17,845 nucleotides of DNA from an uncultured Bacteroidia bacterium (GTDB lineage: Bacteria > Bacteroidota > Bacteroidia > Bacteroidales > UBA932). The notes under the pieces are model-generated. The model did no database searches and was not told the DNA's origin. It saw nothing but the letters and a program-made list of their open reading frames with translations. A program made the translations under genes and the position numbers. Positions 8,526-16,569 of this stretch are shown here, piece after piece (position 1 is the stretch's first letter; each line of letters opens with the position of its first letter). The stretch is taken from positions 1 through 17,845 of the forward strand of contig CADBPH010000368.1 in NCBI GenBank assembly GCA_902796455.1, in the 5' to 3' direction.

Positions 8526-9872
8526 ATGAAAAAATTACTGCTGGCCGCGTTGTGCTGTGTCTGTTTTCCGCTGTGGAGTCCTGCGCAGTACCGTACCGGC
8601 TACGCTGAACTGAGCGACAGCGAGATGGCTGCGACGCTCCGCTCGCATGTGGGCTACCTTTCCGCGCCGAAGATGCTGGGCCGCAAAGCCGGGTCCGACG
8701 GCGAGAAGGAGGCGGGAAGATATGTCGCCAGCTTGCTGGAAAGTTACGGCGTGGAAATGCTTTACGGGCGCGGCGGAGATGTTTTCGGCATTTCCCAGGA
8801 GGGAAAGGATACCCTGAAGTCTCGCAATGTGGCGGGGGTGGTCCTGGGTTACGACAAGGCGCTCCGCGACCGTTATATCGTGGTGGGAGCGCGGCTGGAT
8901 AACCTGGGAACGAACACGTTGACGGTAGACGGGGTTCCCCGGGAGCAAATCTATTACGGAGCCAACGGCAATGCGTCCGGGCTGGCCGTCCTGATGGAAC
9001 TGGCGAAACTGGTCTGTTCGAATTCCGTCCTTTTCCGCCGGTCCGTCATTTTCATCGGTTTCGGTGCGTCCGCCCAGTCGTATGCGGGTGCCTGGTATTT
9101 CCTCAACCGCTCCTTCCCGGAGCCGGAAAAGATCGATGCGATGATCAACCTGGACATGCTGGGTACGGGATCCGCCGGCTTTTATGCCTATACCGCCTCC
9201 AACATGGACCTGAATGCGGTCCTGGCTGCCCAGGAGAAGGAATTGCAGCCCGTCGTTCCCACGGTGACGACGCAGGAGGCCTATCCGTCTGACCACCGGG
9301 CTTTCTATTCCGCCGGAATTCCCTCCGTTTTCTTTACGACGGGCCAGTATCCGGAGCATGATTCTCCCCGGGATGTTCCTGAAATCATTGATTTCCAGGA
9401 CATGGAGAAAGAGGTGGAGTACCTTTTCAATTTTACGCGTGCCTTGGCGAATACGACGGCCGCTCCCCGGTTCAAGACCATGGACAACCCTTCCGGGAGC
9501 CGGCAGGAGCGGAGCTATTCCTGGCATGACTGCGATGAAAAGCCGACCTTCCTGGGACATTCGGATCCGCGGTGGTTCCTGTCCAAGTGGGTCTATCAGT
9601 ATCTCAAATATCCGCAGGAGGCTGTTGAAAAAGGCATTCAAGGCCGGGTGAACGTCGAGTTCGCCATTGATGCCAAGGGGAATGTCACGGATGTCCGGGT
9701 CGTCAAAGGAGCCGATCCGCTGCTGGATGCGGAGGCCGTCAAGGTCATCAGCGCCTCTCCGAAGTGGAAACCGGCCAAGATGGCAGGCGAGCGGGTCCGT
9801 TCGTACATGACCCTGACCGTGGAATTCAGGCTGGAAAAGAAAAACAAAAACATAATAGGAATAAAGAAATAA
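8526..9872 (+). CDS. M28-like (probably non-catalytic) domain fused to TonB C-terminal domain
   Basis: A 448-residue exported protein with signal peptide MKKLLLAALCCVCFPLWSPA. Residues about 35-310 match the M28 aminopeptidase fold, with the motif order VGA-x-x-D-NLG (120-128), NASG (149-152), NLDMLG (208-213) and SDHRAFYSAGIP (255-266). Key positions differ from active M28 enzymes. The HxD histidine is Arg123, the bridging-aspartate position in GADDNASG is Asn147, and the EE pair is Ser182-Ala183. Only Asp125, Asp210 and His257 are retained. Residues about 345-436 form a TonB C-terminal domain (YPQEAVEKGIQGRVNVEFAID, then DPLLDAEAVKVI and PKWKPAK). There is no separate N-terminal TonB membrane anchor or Pro-rich spacer. 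The start at 8526 fits the signal peptide, and an ATG at 8514 overlapping the previous gene is the alternative. The gene is coupled to its neighbours and 12 bases before leuS. Confidence 0.85.
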   Translation: MKKLLLAALCCVCFPLWSPAQYRTGYAELSDSEMAATLRSHVGYLSAPKMLGRKAGSDGEKEAGRYVASLLESYGVEMLYGRGGDVFGISQEGKDTLKSRNVAGVVLGYDKALRDRYIVVGARLDNLGTNTLTVDGVPREQIYYGANGNASGLAVLMELAKLVCSNSVLFRRSVIFIGFGASAQSYAGAWYFLNRSFPEPEKIDAMINLDMLGTGSAGFYAYTASNMDLNAVLAAQEKELQPVVPTVTTQEAYPSDHRAFYSAGIPSVFFTTGQYPEHDSPRDVPEIIDFQDMEKEVEYLFNFTRALANTTAAPRFKTMDNPSGSRQERSYSWHDCDEKPTFLGHSDPRWFLSKWVYQYLKYPQEAVEKGIQGRVNVEFAIDAKGNVTDVRVVKGADPLLDAEAVKVISASPKWKPAKMAGERVRSYMTLTVEFRLEKKNKNIIGIKK

Positions 9873-9884
9873 CCCTGATCTGAC

Positions 9885-12650
9885 ATGGATTACGATTTCA
9901 GAGGAATTGAGCAGCGTTGGCAGTCTTACTGGGCTGAGCATCAGACATTCAAGGCGAAGGAAGATACTTCCCGCCCCAAGTTTTACGTTTTGGACATGTT
10001 CCCTTATCCTTCCGGAGCCGGGCTGCATGTCGGGCATCCGCTGGGATACATCGCCAGCGATATCTTCTCCCGTTACAAACGGCTGCGGGGCTACAATGTC
10101 CTGCACCCGATGGGGTATGATGCTTTCGGCCTTCCCGCGGAACAGTATGCCATCCAGACCGGGCAGCATCCTGAGGTGACGACCCTCCAGAACATTGCCC
10201 GTTACCGCCGTCAGCTCGACCGGATCGGTTTCTCCTATGATTGGGACCGGGAGGTCCGGACCTGTGATCCGGCCTATTACAAGTGGACCCAGTGGGCGTT
10301 CCTGAAGATGTTCGGCAGTTATTATGACAACCGGCTCCGGCGGGCCCGTCCCATCGAGGAACTGATTGCGGCTTTCGAGGCTTCCGGCACCGACGGCCTG
10401 GATGTGGCCTGCGGCGAGGAACGTTCCTTTACGGCTGCGGAATGGGCTGCGTTCTCCGACTTGGAGAAATCGCAGGTCCTTATGAATTACCGGATTGCAT
10501 ATCAGGGAGATACGGCGGTGAACTGGTGCCCTGCCCTGGGAACGGTGCTGGCCAATGACGAGGTCAAGGACGGGCTTTCCGTGCGGGGAGGATATCCGGT
10601 AGAGCAGAAGAAGATGACACAGTGGCAACTGCGTGTTTCCGCCTATGCCGAGCGCCTGCTGGAGGATTTGGACAGGCTGGACTGGACCGATTCCCTGAAG
10701 GAAATGCAGCGCAACTGGATCGGCCGCTCGGCCGGAACGGAGGTCGTATTCAAGACGCTGTGCGGGGATAAACAGAAGGATATCACCATCTTTACGACCC
10801 GGGTCGATACCATTTTCGGCGTCACCTTCATGGTCCTCGCGCCGGAAAGCGAACTGGTCCCTGAACTGACGACTCCGGACCGGAAGGAAGAAGTCGCGCA
10901 GTACCTGGCCTACGTCAAGAAGAAGACGGAACGGGAGCGGATCGCCCAGACCAAGACGGTTACGGGCGTCTTCAGCGGCTCTTATGGAATCAATCCGCTG
11001 ACAGGGGAGAAGGTCCCGGTCTGGATTTCAGAATATGTGCTGGCCGGTTATGGGACCGGAGCGATCATGGCGGTGCCTGCGCACGACAGCCGGGACTGGG
11101 CGTTCGCCAAGAAATTCGGGCTGGAAATCCGTCCGATCATAGCCGGTTGCGATGTTTCCGAAGGCAGTTTCGATGCCAAGGAGGGGAAGATGTGCAATTC
11201 CGGATTCCTGGACGGCATGGATGTCAAGGACGCCATCGAGGCGGCCAAGGATTATGTGGAAGAAAGAGGGCTGGGACGCCGGAAAGTCAATTACCGCCTG
11301 CGCGATGCGATTTTCTCCCGCCAGCGCTATTGGGGCGAACCGTTCCCGATTTATTACAAGGACGGCATTCCGACTCCGGTTCCCGAGGATAAACTGCCCC
11401 TGACGCTGCCGCAGGTGGATGAATTCCGTCCCACGGAGGCAGGGGAGCCGCCGCTGGCCCGGGCAAAAGACTGGACCTACGAGGGCTATCCGCTGGAAAA
11501 GAGCACGATGCCGGGATTCGCCGGTTCCAGTGCGTATTATCTCCGCTACATGGATCCGCACAACGACAAGGCCCTGGTCAGCCGCGAAGCCGACGAATAC
11601 TGGCGCAATGTGGACCTGTATATCGGCGGGACGGAGCATGCGACCGGGCACTTGATTTATTCCCGTTTCTGGAACAAGTTCCTCTATGACCTGGGCTATG
11701 TCTGTGAGGATGAGCCGTTCCGCAAACTGATCAATCAGGGAATGATCCAGGGACGTTCCAGCTTCGTCTATCGCATCGTGGGAACCAATACCTTTGTTTC
11801 CGCCGGCTTGAAAGACCAGTATGAAACGACAGAAATCCATGTGGATATCAATATTGTCCATGGTGACCGGCTGGACCTGGAGGCTTTCCGTGCCTGGCGT
11901 CCTGAATTCGCCGATGCGGAGTTCATCCTGGAAGACGGCGTGTACGTCTGCGGCTGGGCGGTCGAGAAGATGAGCAAGTCCATGTTCAATGTGGTGAATC
12001 CGGACGATATCTGCGATACCTATGGTGCGGATACCCTGCGCCTTTACGGAATGTTCCTCGGTCCGCTGGAGCAGTCGAAACCGTGGGATACGAAAGGAAT
12101 TGACGGCGTGAACCGCTTCCTGCGCAAGTTCTGGCGGCTTTTCTATGATGGCGAAACCTTGCTGGTCAACGACGAAGAGCCGACGCCCGAGGAGCTCAAG
12201 ACCCTCCACCGACTGATCGGGAAGGAACAGGCGGACATCGAAGCATTCTCTTACAATACAACCATCAGTGCCTTCATGATTGCCGTGAACGACCTGACAG
12301 AGCGGAAATGCTCCAAGCGGGCGATCCTGGAACCGATGGTCATCCTGTTGTCGCCCTTTGCTCCGCATATCGCGGAGGAGCTCTGGCATGTGCTCGGGCA
12401 TGAAGGCAGTGTATCGGATGCCGCATTCCCGGAATATGTCGAGGCTTATACTGTTGAGGACAGTGCCACCTATGCCGTATCTTTCAACGGAAAGACCCGG
12501 TTCACCGTGCAACTGCCCAAATCCATGGACCGTGCGGGCGTGGAGGCCCATGTCCGGGCGCTGCCCCAGACCGGGAAATATGTCGGCAGCCAGACCATTG
12601 TCAAGGTTATCGTTGTTCCCGGCAAGATCGTCAATATTGTCGTGAAGTAA
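9885..12650 (+). CDS. leuS: Leucyl-tRNA synthetase
   Basis: The 921-residue class I synthetase charges tRNA-Leu with leucine in the cytoplasm. The HIGH motif appears as HVGH (residues 48-51) within [16 protein letters not shown], and the KMSKS motif is intact at 695-699. The CP1 editing domain is present, with [17 protein letters not shown] and the [21 protein letters not shown] segment that holds the conserved editing aspartates. The protein is longer than the roughly 860 residues of E. coli LeuRS. Part of the excess is a segment around residues 160-190 ([15 protein letters not shown] onward), which I recognise as typical of Bacteroidota LeuRS. It is fourth from the end of its operon's five genes when counted backwards from yitT, with seven bases before the first yitT. 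Confidence 0.97.
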   Translation: MDYDFRGIEQRWQSYWAEHQTFKAKEDTSRPKFYVLDMFPYPSGAGLHVGHPLGYIASDIFSRYKRLRGYNVLHPMGYDAFGLPAEQYAIQTGQHPEVTTLQNIARYRRQLDRIGFSYDWDREVRTCDPAYYKWTQWAFLKMFGSYYDNRLRRARPIEELIAAFEASGTDGLDVACGEERSFTAAEWAAFSDLEKSQVLMNYRIAYQGDTAVNWCPALGTVLANDEVKDGLSVRGGYPVEQKKMTQWQLRVSAYAERLLEDLDRLDWTDSLKEMQRNWIGRSAGTEVVFKTLCGDKQKDITIFTTRVDTIFGVTFMVLAPESELVPELTTPDRKEEVAQYLAYVKKKTERERIAQTKTVTGVFSGSYGINPLTGEKVPVWISEYVLAGYGTGAIMAVPAHDSRDWAFAKKFGLEIRPIIAGCDVSEGSFDAKEGKMCNSGFLDGMDVKDAIEAAKDYVEERGLGRRKVNYRLRDAIFSRQRYWGEPFPIYYKDGIPTPVPEDKLPLTLPQVDEFRPTEAGEPPLARAKDWTYEGYPLEKSTMPGFAGSSAYYLRYMDPHNDKALVSREADEYWRNVDLYIGGTEHATGHLIYSRFWNKFLYDLGYVCEDEPFRKLINQGMIQGRSSFVYRIVGTNTFVSAGLKDQYETTEIHVDINIVHGDRLDLEAFRAWRPEFADAEFILEDGVYVCGWAVEKMSKSMFNVVNPDDICDTYGADTLRLYGMFLGPLEQSKPWDTKGIDGVNRFLRKFWRLFYDGETLLVNDEEPTPEELKTLHRLIGKEQADIEAFSYNTTISAFMIAVNDLTERKCSKRAILEPMVILLSPFAPHIAEELWHVLGHEGSVSDAAFPEYVEAYTVEDSATYAVSFNGKTRFTVQLPKSMDRAGVEAHVRALPQTGKYVGSQTIVKVIVVPGKIVNIVVK

Positions 12651-12657
12651 CGGAATC

Positions 12658-13608
12658 ATGTCCGCGAAGAAAGTCCTTTCCGTCCTCTGGGACTATATCG
12701 TGCTGAGTTTCGGCACCTTGCTGTACTGTTTGGCCTGGGATGCGTTCATGATTCCCAATGCCATCACCAGCGGCGGCCTGACCGGTGCGTGTACCATCCT
12801 GCAATTTGCCACGGGCGGGGCCATCCCGGTATCCTATTCCTATATCGTGGCCAATTCCGTCCTGATCCTGATCGGGTCTCTGATCTTGGGGAAAGGGTTC
12901 GGATTCAGGACGATCTATGTGATCATTCTGTCTACCATCCTGTTCCAGATCCTGCCGACGCTGGATTTCATCGCCGCCGTGCCCGGGAAACCCTTGTACA
13001 TCGGCGAGCGGATTCTGATTCCGATCATCGGCGGCTCCCTGGAAGCCATCGGCATCAGTTTCATCTTCAACCGGGGCGGCAGCACCGGCGGGACGGATAT
13101 CGTGGCGCTGATTGTCAACAAGTTCTGGCCGGTTTCGATGGGCCGCGTCTTCCTCTATGCCGATCTGTTTATCATTGCGTCCATCCTGCTGGTCCCCGGA
13201 AAGTCGGTCCAGGACATGATATACGGGTATATCGCGATGATTACGTTCTCCGTTCTCCTGGATGCCCTGCTGCTCGGGCGCAAGTCCAGCATCCAGGTGC
13301 TGATCTTCTCCAAGGAGAACGCGCGGATCGCGGACTACATCATCGGCAAGATGGACCGGGGTGTGACCGCAATCAAGTCGGTGGGATGGTTCACCAAGCA
13401 GGAGCGCGATGTCTTGCTGGTCCTGATCCGCAAGACCCAGATTCAGGAACTGACCCGGGCTGTCAAGGAAATTGACAAGGATGCCTTCATGAGCGTATCC
13501 CCGGCCAGCAGCGTATTCGGGGAAGGGTTTGAAGAAATGAAGACGGGAATCACCCGTCGTTCCCGCAAGCGGCAAGTAACAAAAGAAATTGATAAGAACG
13601 ATGATTGA
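12658..13608 (+). CDS. YitT-family membrane protein, copy 1
   Basis: A 316-residue protein with the YitT/DUF161 layout: about five to six membrane helices in residues 10-215 and a C-terminal soluble DUF2179 domain (about 220-300, beginning RKSSIQVLIFSKENARIADYI). The family hallmark GGSTGGTDIVALIVNK lies at 140-155. YitT proteins have no established biochemical role; transport or membrane signalling with the DUF2179 domain as sensor is speculation. The ATG is seven bases after the leuS stop. The stop codon overlaps the start of the second copy by eight bases, so translation of the pair is coupled. The C-terminus is basic (RRSRKRQVTKEIDK). Confidence 0.9.
   Translation: MSAKKVLSVLWDYIVLSFGTLLYCLAWDAFMIPNAITSGGLTGACTILQFATGGAIPVSYSYIVANSVLILIGSLILGKGFGFRTIYVIILSTILFQILPTLDFIAAVPGKPLYIGERILIPIIGGSLEAIGISFIFNRGGSTGGTDIVALIVNKFWPVSMGRVFLYADLFIIASILLVPGKSVQDMIYGYIAMITFSVLLDALLLGRKSSIQVLIFSKENARIADYIIGKMDRGVTAIKSVGWFTKQERDVLLVLIRKTQIQELTRAVKEIDKDAFMSVSPASSVFGEGFEEMKTGITRRSRKRQVTKEIDKNDD
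13074..13118 (+). repeat. 45-nt identical tract shared by the two yitT copies, first occurrence
   Basis: Positions 13074-13118 are identical base for base to 14014-14058, covering the codons of the GGSTGGTDIVALIVN motif with every wobble base the same. One mismatch follows, then AAGT again. The surrounding coding DNA is clearly diverged. Confidence 0.85.
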
Positions 13609-14533
13609 GTCGAAGAAGTCTTTCTGGGGTTATTTCAAGGATTATTTCCTGCTGACCCTCGGAATCATGATTTATGTGACCGGGTGGACCATTTTCCTGG
13701 TTCCCAACAATCTCGTGGGCGGCGGTGTCACGGGTATCGCGTCCATCATCCAGTATGCGGTCGGAATCCGGATGGGTTATTCCTATTTCGTAATCAATGC
13801 GATCCTGCTGGTTGTCGCCTTCATTATCCTGGGGCGTTCCTTCGGCGGGAAGACCATCTACGCCATTATTCTGGCTTCTGTCGGGCTGAACTTGCTCCAG
13901 GGCGTAATTCCTGAGGAGATCGTCAACACCCTGGCTTTGCAGAACGGGAAATTGATGTCCACCATCATGGGCGGCATCTTGGCCGGCGTCGGTATCGGCA
14001 TGTCCATGTCCGTGGGCGGCAGCACCGGCGGGACGGATATCGTGGCGCTGATTGTCAATAAGTACCGTAACATTTCCCCCGGACGGATTATCCTGGCCCT
14101 GGATGTGGTGATCATCGTGTCTTCCCTGGTTGTCCCGTCATTTACACCGGACGGCGAGCGGGTCGGCTGGGCGGAAAAGATTACGACCGTCGTATACGGT
14201 CTGATGCTGGTGACCGTGAACAGTTATGTCATCGACCTGTACTTATCCGGCTCCCGGCAGTCTGTCCAGGTATTCATCATGTCGAAGAAATATGAGCAGA
14301 TAGCAGACCTGATCACCAACTATTTGCACCGGGGCGTGACCATGCTTCCCGCCCGGGGCTGGTTTACGCAGAAGGACCATCCGGTCCTGATGGTCGTCAC
14401 CCGCAAGACGGACCTGAATCTCCTGCTGCGCCATATCAAGGCGATCGATTCGGATGCTTTTCTCTCCGTATCCATGGTCTCCGGGGTTTACGGGAAAGGG
14501 TTCGATACCATCAAAGGCGGTAAAGTAGAGTAA
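13601..14533 (+). CDS. YitT-family membrane protein, copy 2
   Basis: A 310-residue paralogue of the preceding gene with the same architecture: membrane helices in residues about 10-215 and a DUF2179 domain starting SRQSVQVFIMSKKYEQIADLI. The hallmark GGSTGGTDIVALIVNK is at 139-154, one residue off its position in copy 1, and the N-terminal motifs correspond (IFLVPNNLVGGGVTGIASIIQ against AFMIPNAITSGGLTGACTILQ). The ATG at 13601 is chosen over an upstream TTG (13589); the sequence ATGATTGA holds both this start and the TGA of copy 1. Because the two are co-translated, a hetero-oligomer is possible, but nothing in the sequence proves it. It is the last gene of the operon, with a terminator 80 bases downstream. 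Confidence 0.9.
   Translation: MIESKKSFWGYFKDYFLLTLGIMIYVTGWTIFLVPNNLVGGGVTGIASIIQYAVGIRMGYSYFVINAILLVVAFIILGRSFGGKTIYAIILASVGLNLLQGVIPEEIVNTLALQNGKLMSTIMGGILAGVGIGMSMSVGGSTGGTDIVALIVNKYRNISPGRIILALDVVIIVSSLVVPSFTPDGERVGWAEKITTVVYGLMLVTVNSYVIDLYLSGSRQSVQVFIMSKKYEQIADLITNYLHRGVTMLPARGWFTQKDHPVLMVVTRKTDLNLLLRHIKAIDSDAFLSVSMVSGVYGKGFDTIKGGKVE
14014..14058 (+). repeat. 45-nt identical tract shared by the two yitT copies, second occurrence
   Basis: Direct repeat of 13074-13118 inside the second yitT, in the same reading frame and at the equivalent codons, 940 bases downstream of the first. Confidence 0.85.
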
Positions 14534-14613
14534 GATAAACATGTTGCGCAAGGAGAATAAATTTTTTCTTTGCCTGTTTGCGGATTAAATATTCTGAATA
14601 ATATTCTTATCGG

Positions 14614-14644
14614 CGCTCCGGAATATTCCGGGGCGTTCTTTTTT
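14614..14644 (+). terminator. Intrinsic terminator of the SPOR-leuS-yitT operon
   Basis: CGCTCCGGAAT (14614-14624) pairs with ATTCCGGGGCG (14625-14635) with a single T.G wobble; the central AATATT would form the loop. It is followed by TTCTTTTTT (14636-14644). A Rho-independent terminator is very likely. It lies immediately upstream of the -7 element of the AraC-type gene, so the two operons are insulated from each other. Confidence 0.85.
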
Positions 14645-14647
14645 CTG

Positions 14648-14655
14648 TATCTTTG
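14648..14655 (+). promoter_or_regulatory. -7 element TATCTTTG of the AraC-type regulator
   Basis: TATCTTTG matches TAnnTTTG perfectly. The -33 position would fall inside the terminator stem and has no TTG. Transcription would begin near 14659, leaving a leader of about 75-90 nt before the regulator, longer than others here, with a short ORF inside it. Confidence 0.45.
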
Positions 14656-14683
14656 CCGGAGCTATTTTTGAATCATTCAAGAT

Positions 14684-14749
14684 ATGCCGGCAATCCGCCA
14701 CATAGCAGTGCAGGCCGCATATTTTCCTAGCCTATGTATATTTCTATGA
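14684..14749 (+). CDS. Possible 21-codon upstream ORF (leader peptide)
   Basis: ATG at 14684-14686 opens a 21-codon frame (MPAIRHIAVQAAYF then seven more residues) ending in TGA at 14747-14749. It is the first ATG after the predicted transcription start, about 25 nt in. Its stop overlaps the ATG at 14746-14748 of the regulator in the arrangement ATGA, the classic layout for translational coupling. No homologue is recognised and the peptide shows no run of identical codons that would suggest attenuation. It could be chance. Confidence 0.25.
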   Translation: MPAIRHIAVQAAYFPSLCIFL

Positions 14750-15768
14750 AACGTTGTTCTTTATTTAAAGGAGGGAATCTGGCCCGGGCACAGGCCGTCC
14801 TGTGTTTCTTGCTGTGCCTCTGCGTCCGGTTTCTGATACCGGGGCATTCTCCCCGGGAATATCCGCTTCTGGATCTTTGTGCAGCATGCAGCATCATCCT
14901 GTTGGCCCCCGTTGGAGCCAACGATTCTGTCAAGGTCAGTCATGCCTGTACCTGGACCGCTTTCCTGGCTGCGCTGGGGCTCGCAGGCCTGACATCCATG
15001 CGCCCGGGACGTTTGTTGACCCTGTATCCTGTCCTGCTTTTCCTTCCCTTGTGTGCTTTCTACACGGCGCGGGTCGTCAGCATCCTGCGGGATACCCGGT
15101 ACAGGATTTCACAGGTCGCCGGATGGGATGTGCTGGTGGACATGATCCGTTCTTCTTTCATACTCTATTACTTTTCGCTGGCCGCGGTGGTCTGTTGCCA
15201 GGCGGCTTCCGGGCACTTCCCGTCCTGGAGCGTCGTCGTCTCCGGGATCCTGCTGTCCGCCCTGTGCGTGCTCCTGATGGTCCGGAGTGTGGGAAGCGAG
15301 ATCCGTCCGCCGGAATATCTGATGGGCAGGGAACCGGCCGGGAATTCCCTCCAAATGCCCGGAATCGAGCGGATCGGGCCGAATTACCGGAGTCTGTATG
15401 CCCGGATGTGTGAATACATGGAAGAGCAGAAACCGTATCTGAAGGATAATTTCCTGATCGATGACATGTCGCATGCGTTGTACACGAACAAGGGCTACTT
15501 GTCGAAGATGATCAATTCGACGACGGGACTCAATTTCCCGCAATTGATGAACAGCTACCGGATCCGCCATGCACTGGAGTTGTACAAGCGGGATACGAAA
15601 TTGAAAGTCAGCGAATTGTCTGACATGTCCGGCTTCCACTCCACCGTATCGTTCAATGCGGCGTTCAATTTATTCGTCGGCAAAAACCCGAGTGACTGGT
15701 GCAAGGAATACAAGGATTCGCTCGTTACGGGGAAACGCCCTTCCACGTCGGGGGAACGGGGGCGGTAG
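14734..15768 (+). CDS. Membrane-embedded AraC-family transcriptional regulator
   Basis: The 344-residue protein (340 if it starts at the ATG at 14746) has an N-terminal half of hydrophobic helices (about residues 18-205, probably six spans) and a C-terminal AraC-type double helix-turn-helix domain. In the latter, LIDDMSHALYTNKGYLSKMINSTTG is the first HTH and VSELSDMSGFHSTVSFNAAFNLFVGKNPSDW the second, with the typical F-x-x-x-x-G-x-x-P-S-x-W ending. Such membrane-bound AraC regulators are common in Bacteroidota, where the membrane part is thought to sense an envelope or small-molecule signal. The target genes are unknown: the neighbours are housekeeping genes and it may act elsewhere. The 3' end overlaps the convergent rluA-family gene by 44 bases. 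Confidence 0.85.
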   Translation: MYISMKRCSLFKGGNLARAQAVLCFLLCLCVRFLIPGHSPREYPLLDLCAACSIILLAPVGANDSVKVSHACTWTAFLAALGLAGLTSMRPGRLLTLYPVLLFLPLCAFYTARVVSILRDTRYRISQVAGWDVLVDMIRSSFILYYFSLAAVVCCQAASGHFPSWSVVVSGILLSALCVLLMVRSVGSEIRPPEYLMGREPAGNSLQMPGIERIGPNYRSLYARMCEYMEEQKPYLKDNFLIDDMSHALYTNKGYLSKMINSTTGLNFPQLMNSYRIRHALELYKRDTKLKVSELSDMSGFHSTVSFNAAFNLFVGKNPSDWCKEYKDSLVTGKRPSTSGERGR

Positions 15769-16465
15769 CGGAGATTTCCGACTTTTTGACAGGATGGATC
15801 AGGCTGACGGAACGGGAATGCAGGCAGATGCTGCCGTCCGGGTTGGACCGCCGGGCTCCGTACTTGAGATCGCCTTTGATGGGGCATCCCAGGGCAGCCA
15901 GCTGACAGCGGATCTGGTGGTGCCGCCCGGTAAAAAGCTGCACTTCAAGCAAATGGTAGCGTTCGGTATGCCCGATGAGCCGGTAGTGGAGGCGCGCCAA
16001 TTTGGCATCTTTCCTGCCGGAGTGGCTGACAAAGGATTTATTCATCTTCTCGTTGCGGACCAGCCAGTCTTCCAGGGTCCCCTCCGGAGCGGGCGGCAGC
16101 TCCTCGACCAGCGCCCAGTACGTTTTGTGAATCTCGCCCTTGCGGAACATTTCCGCAAGTCTTTCCAATGCCTTGGATGTCTTGGCGAAAATCGTTATGC
16201 CGGAAACAGGCCGGTCCAGGCGATGCGGGACACCGAGGAATACGTTTCCCGGTTTATGGTCCCTTGCCGCCAGGAATGCCTTGTACGTTTCGGAAAGCGG
16301 TTCGTCACCGGTCTTGTCGCCCTGGACGATTTCCCCGGCCCGCTTGGAGACAATCAGCAAGTGGTTGTCCTCGTACAGGATGCGTTCGGATAAATCCCGG
16401 GTCTCCTCGCTCGTGAGGGTCCGGTATGCAGCGGGAACGGGTTCCTGTCGGGTAAAATCTGTCAT
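15725..16465 (-). CDS. RluA-family pseudouridine synthase
   Basis: A 246-residue enzyme that isomerises uridine to pseudouridine in rRNA or tRNA. The catalytic aspartate is Asp84 in HRLDRPVSG (81-89). The second family motif is GRHHQIRCQLAALGCPIKGD (180-199). There is no N-terminal S4 domain, so it belongs to the compact RluA-like group; the modified site cannot be inferred. The start at 16465 (MTDFTRQ) is preferred to an in-frame ATG at 16534 because the -7 element TATCTTTG (16492-16499) lies between the two. The sequence before MTDF also has no family similarity. The stop lies within the last codons of the convergent AraC-type gene. Confidence 0.92.
   Translation of the reverse strand: MTDFTRQEPVPAAYRTLTSEETRDLSERILYEDNHLLIVSKRAGEIVQGDKTGDEPLSETYKAFLAARDHKPGNVFLGVPHRLDRPVSGITIFAKTSKALERLAEMFRKGEIHKTYWALVEELPPAPEGTLEDWLVRNEKMNKSFVSHSGRKDAKLARLHYRLIGHTERYHLLEVQLFTGRHHQIRCQLAALGCPIKGDLKYGARRSNPDGSICLHSRSVSLIHPVKKSEISATAPVPPTWKGVSP
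15769..15786 (+). terminator. Weak terminator-like hairpin after the AraC-type gene
   Basis: CGGA (15769-15772), loop GATT, TCCG (15777-15780), then ACTTTTTG. Only four base pairs, directly after the regulator's stop codon and inside the coding sequence of the rluA-family gene. It is the only candidate for plus-strand termination here. Confidence 0.3.
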
Positions 16466-16491
16466 GTACGGGTCGGTTATGGGTATCGGCG

Positions 16492-16499
16492 CAAAGATA
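16492..16499 (-). promoter_or_regulatory. -7 element TATCTTTG of the pseudouridine synthase gene
   Basis: The minus strand reads TATCTTTG, matching TAnnTTTG, 26 bases before the ATG at 16465. The implied leader is about 23 nt. It decides the start codon, since the longer frame opening at 16534 would begin upstream of it. No clear -33 TTG. Confidence 0.5.
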
Positions 16500-16551
16500 A
16501 GAAATAATCCCGTTCCCGTTTCGCATCCGTTCAAGATATTAATCTGACAAT

Positions 16552-16569
16552 TTGGCAGGAAAAGGGCAA
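16552..16569 (+). promoter_or_regulatory. Possible sigma-54-type -24/-12 promoter of dnaK
   Basis: TTGGCA (16552-16557) and GGGCAA (16564-16569) place GG (16554-16555) and GC (16566-16567) exactly ten bases apart, the spacing required for sigma-54 promoters (consensus TTGGCACG-N4-TTGCW). The -12 half is imperfect (GGGCA for TTGCA). A second, poorer TGGCAC at 16570-16575 overlaps. There is no TAnnTTTG element upstream of dnaK, which is consistent with an alternative sigma factor. Similarity alone does not prove function. Confidence 0.35.

Noticed and set aside
8535..10628. 697-codon minus-strand open frame across the M28/TonB-C gene and leuS
   Set aside because: It spans two real genes and their junction on the other strand; composition is typical of an antisense shadow and no domain is recognised.
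11028..12659. 543-codon minus-strand open frame opposite leuS
   Set aside because: LeuRS motifs including KMSKS are on the plus strand in this interval; the antisense frame has no family similarity that I can see.
16466..16534. 23-residue N-terminal extension of the pseudouridine synthase
   Set aside because: The -7 element at 16492-16499 lies within it, and the extension has no family match, so the shorter start at 16465 is preferred.
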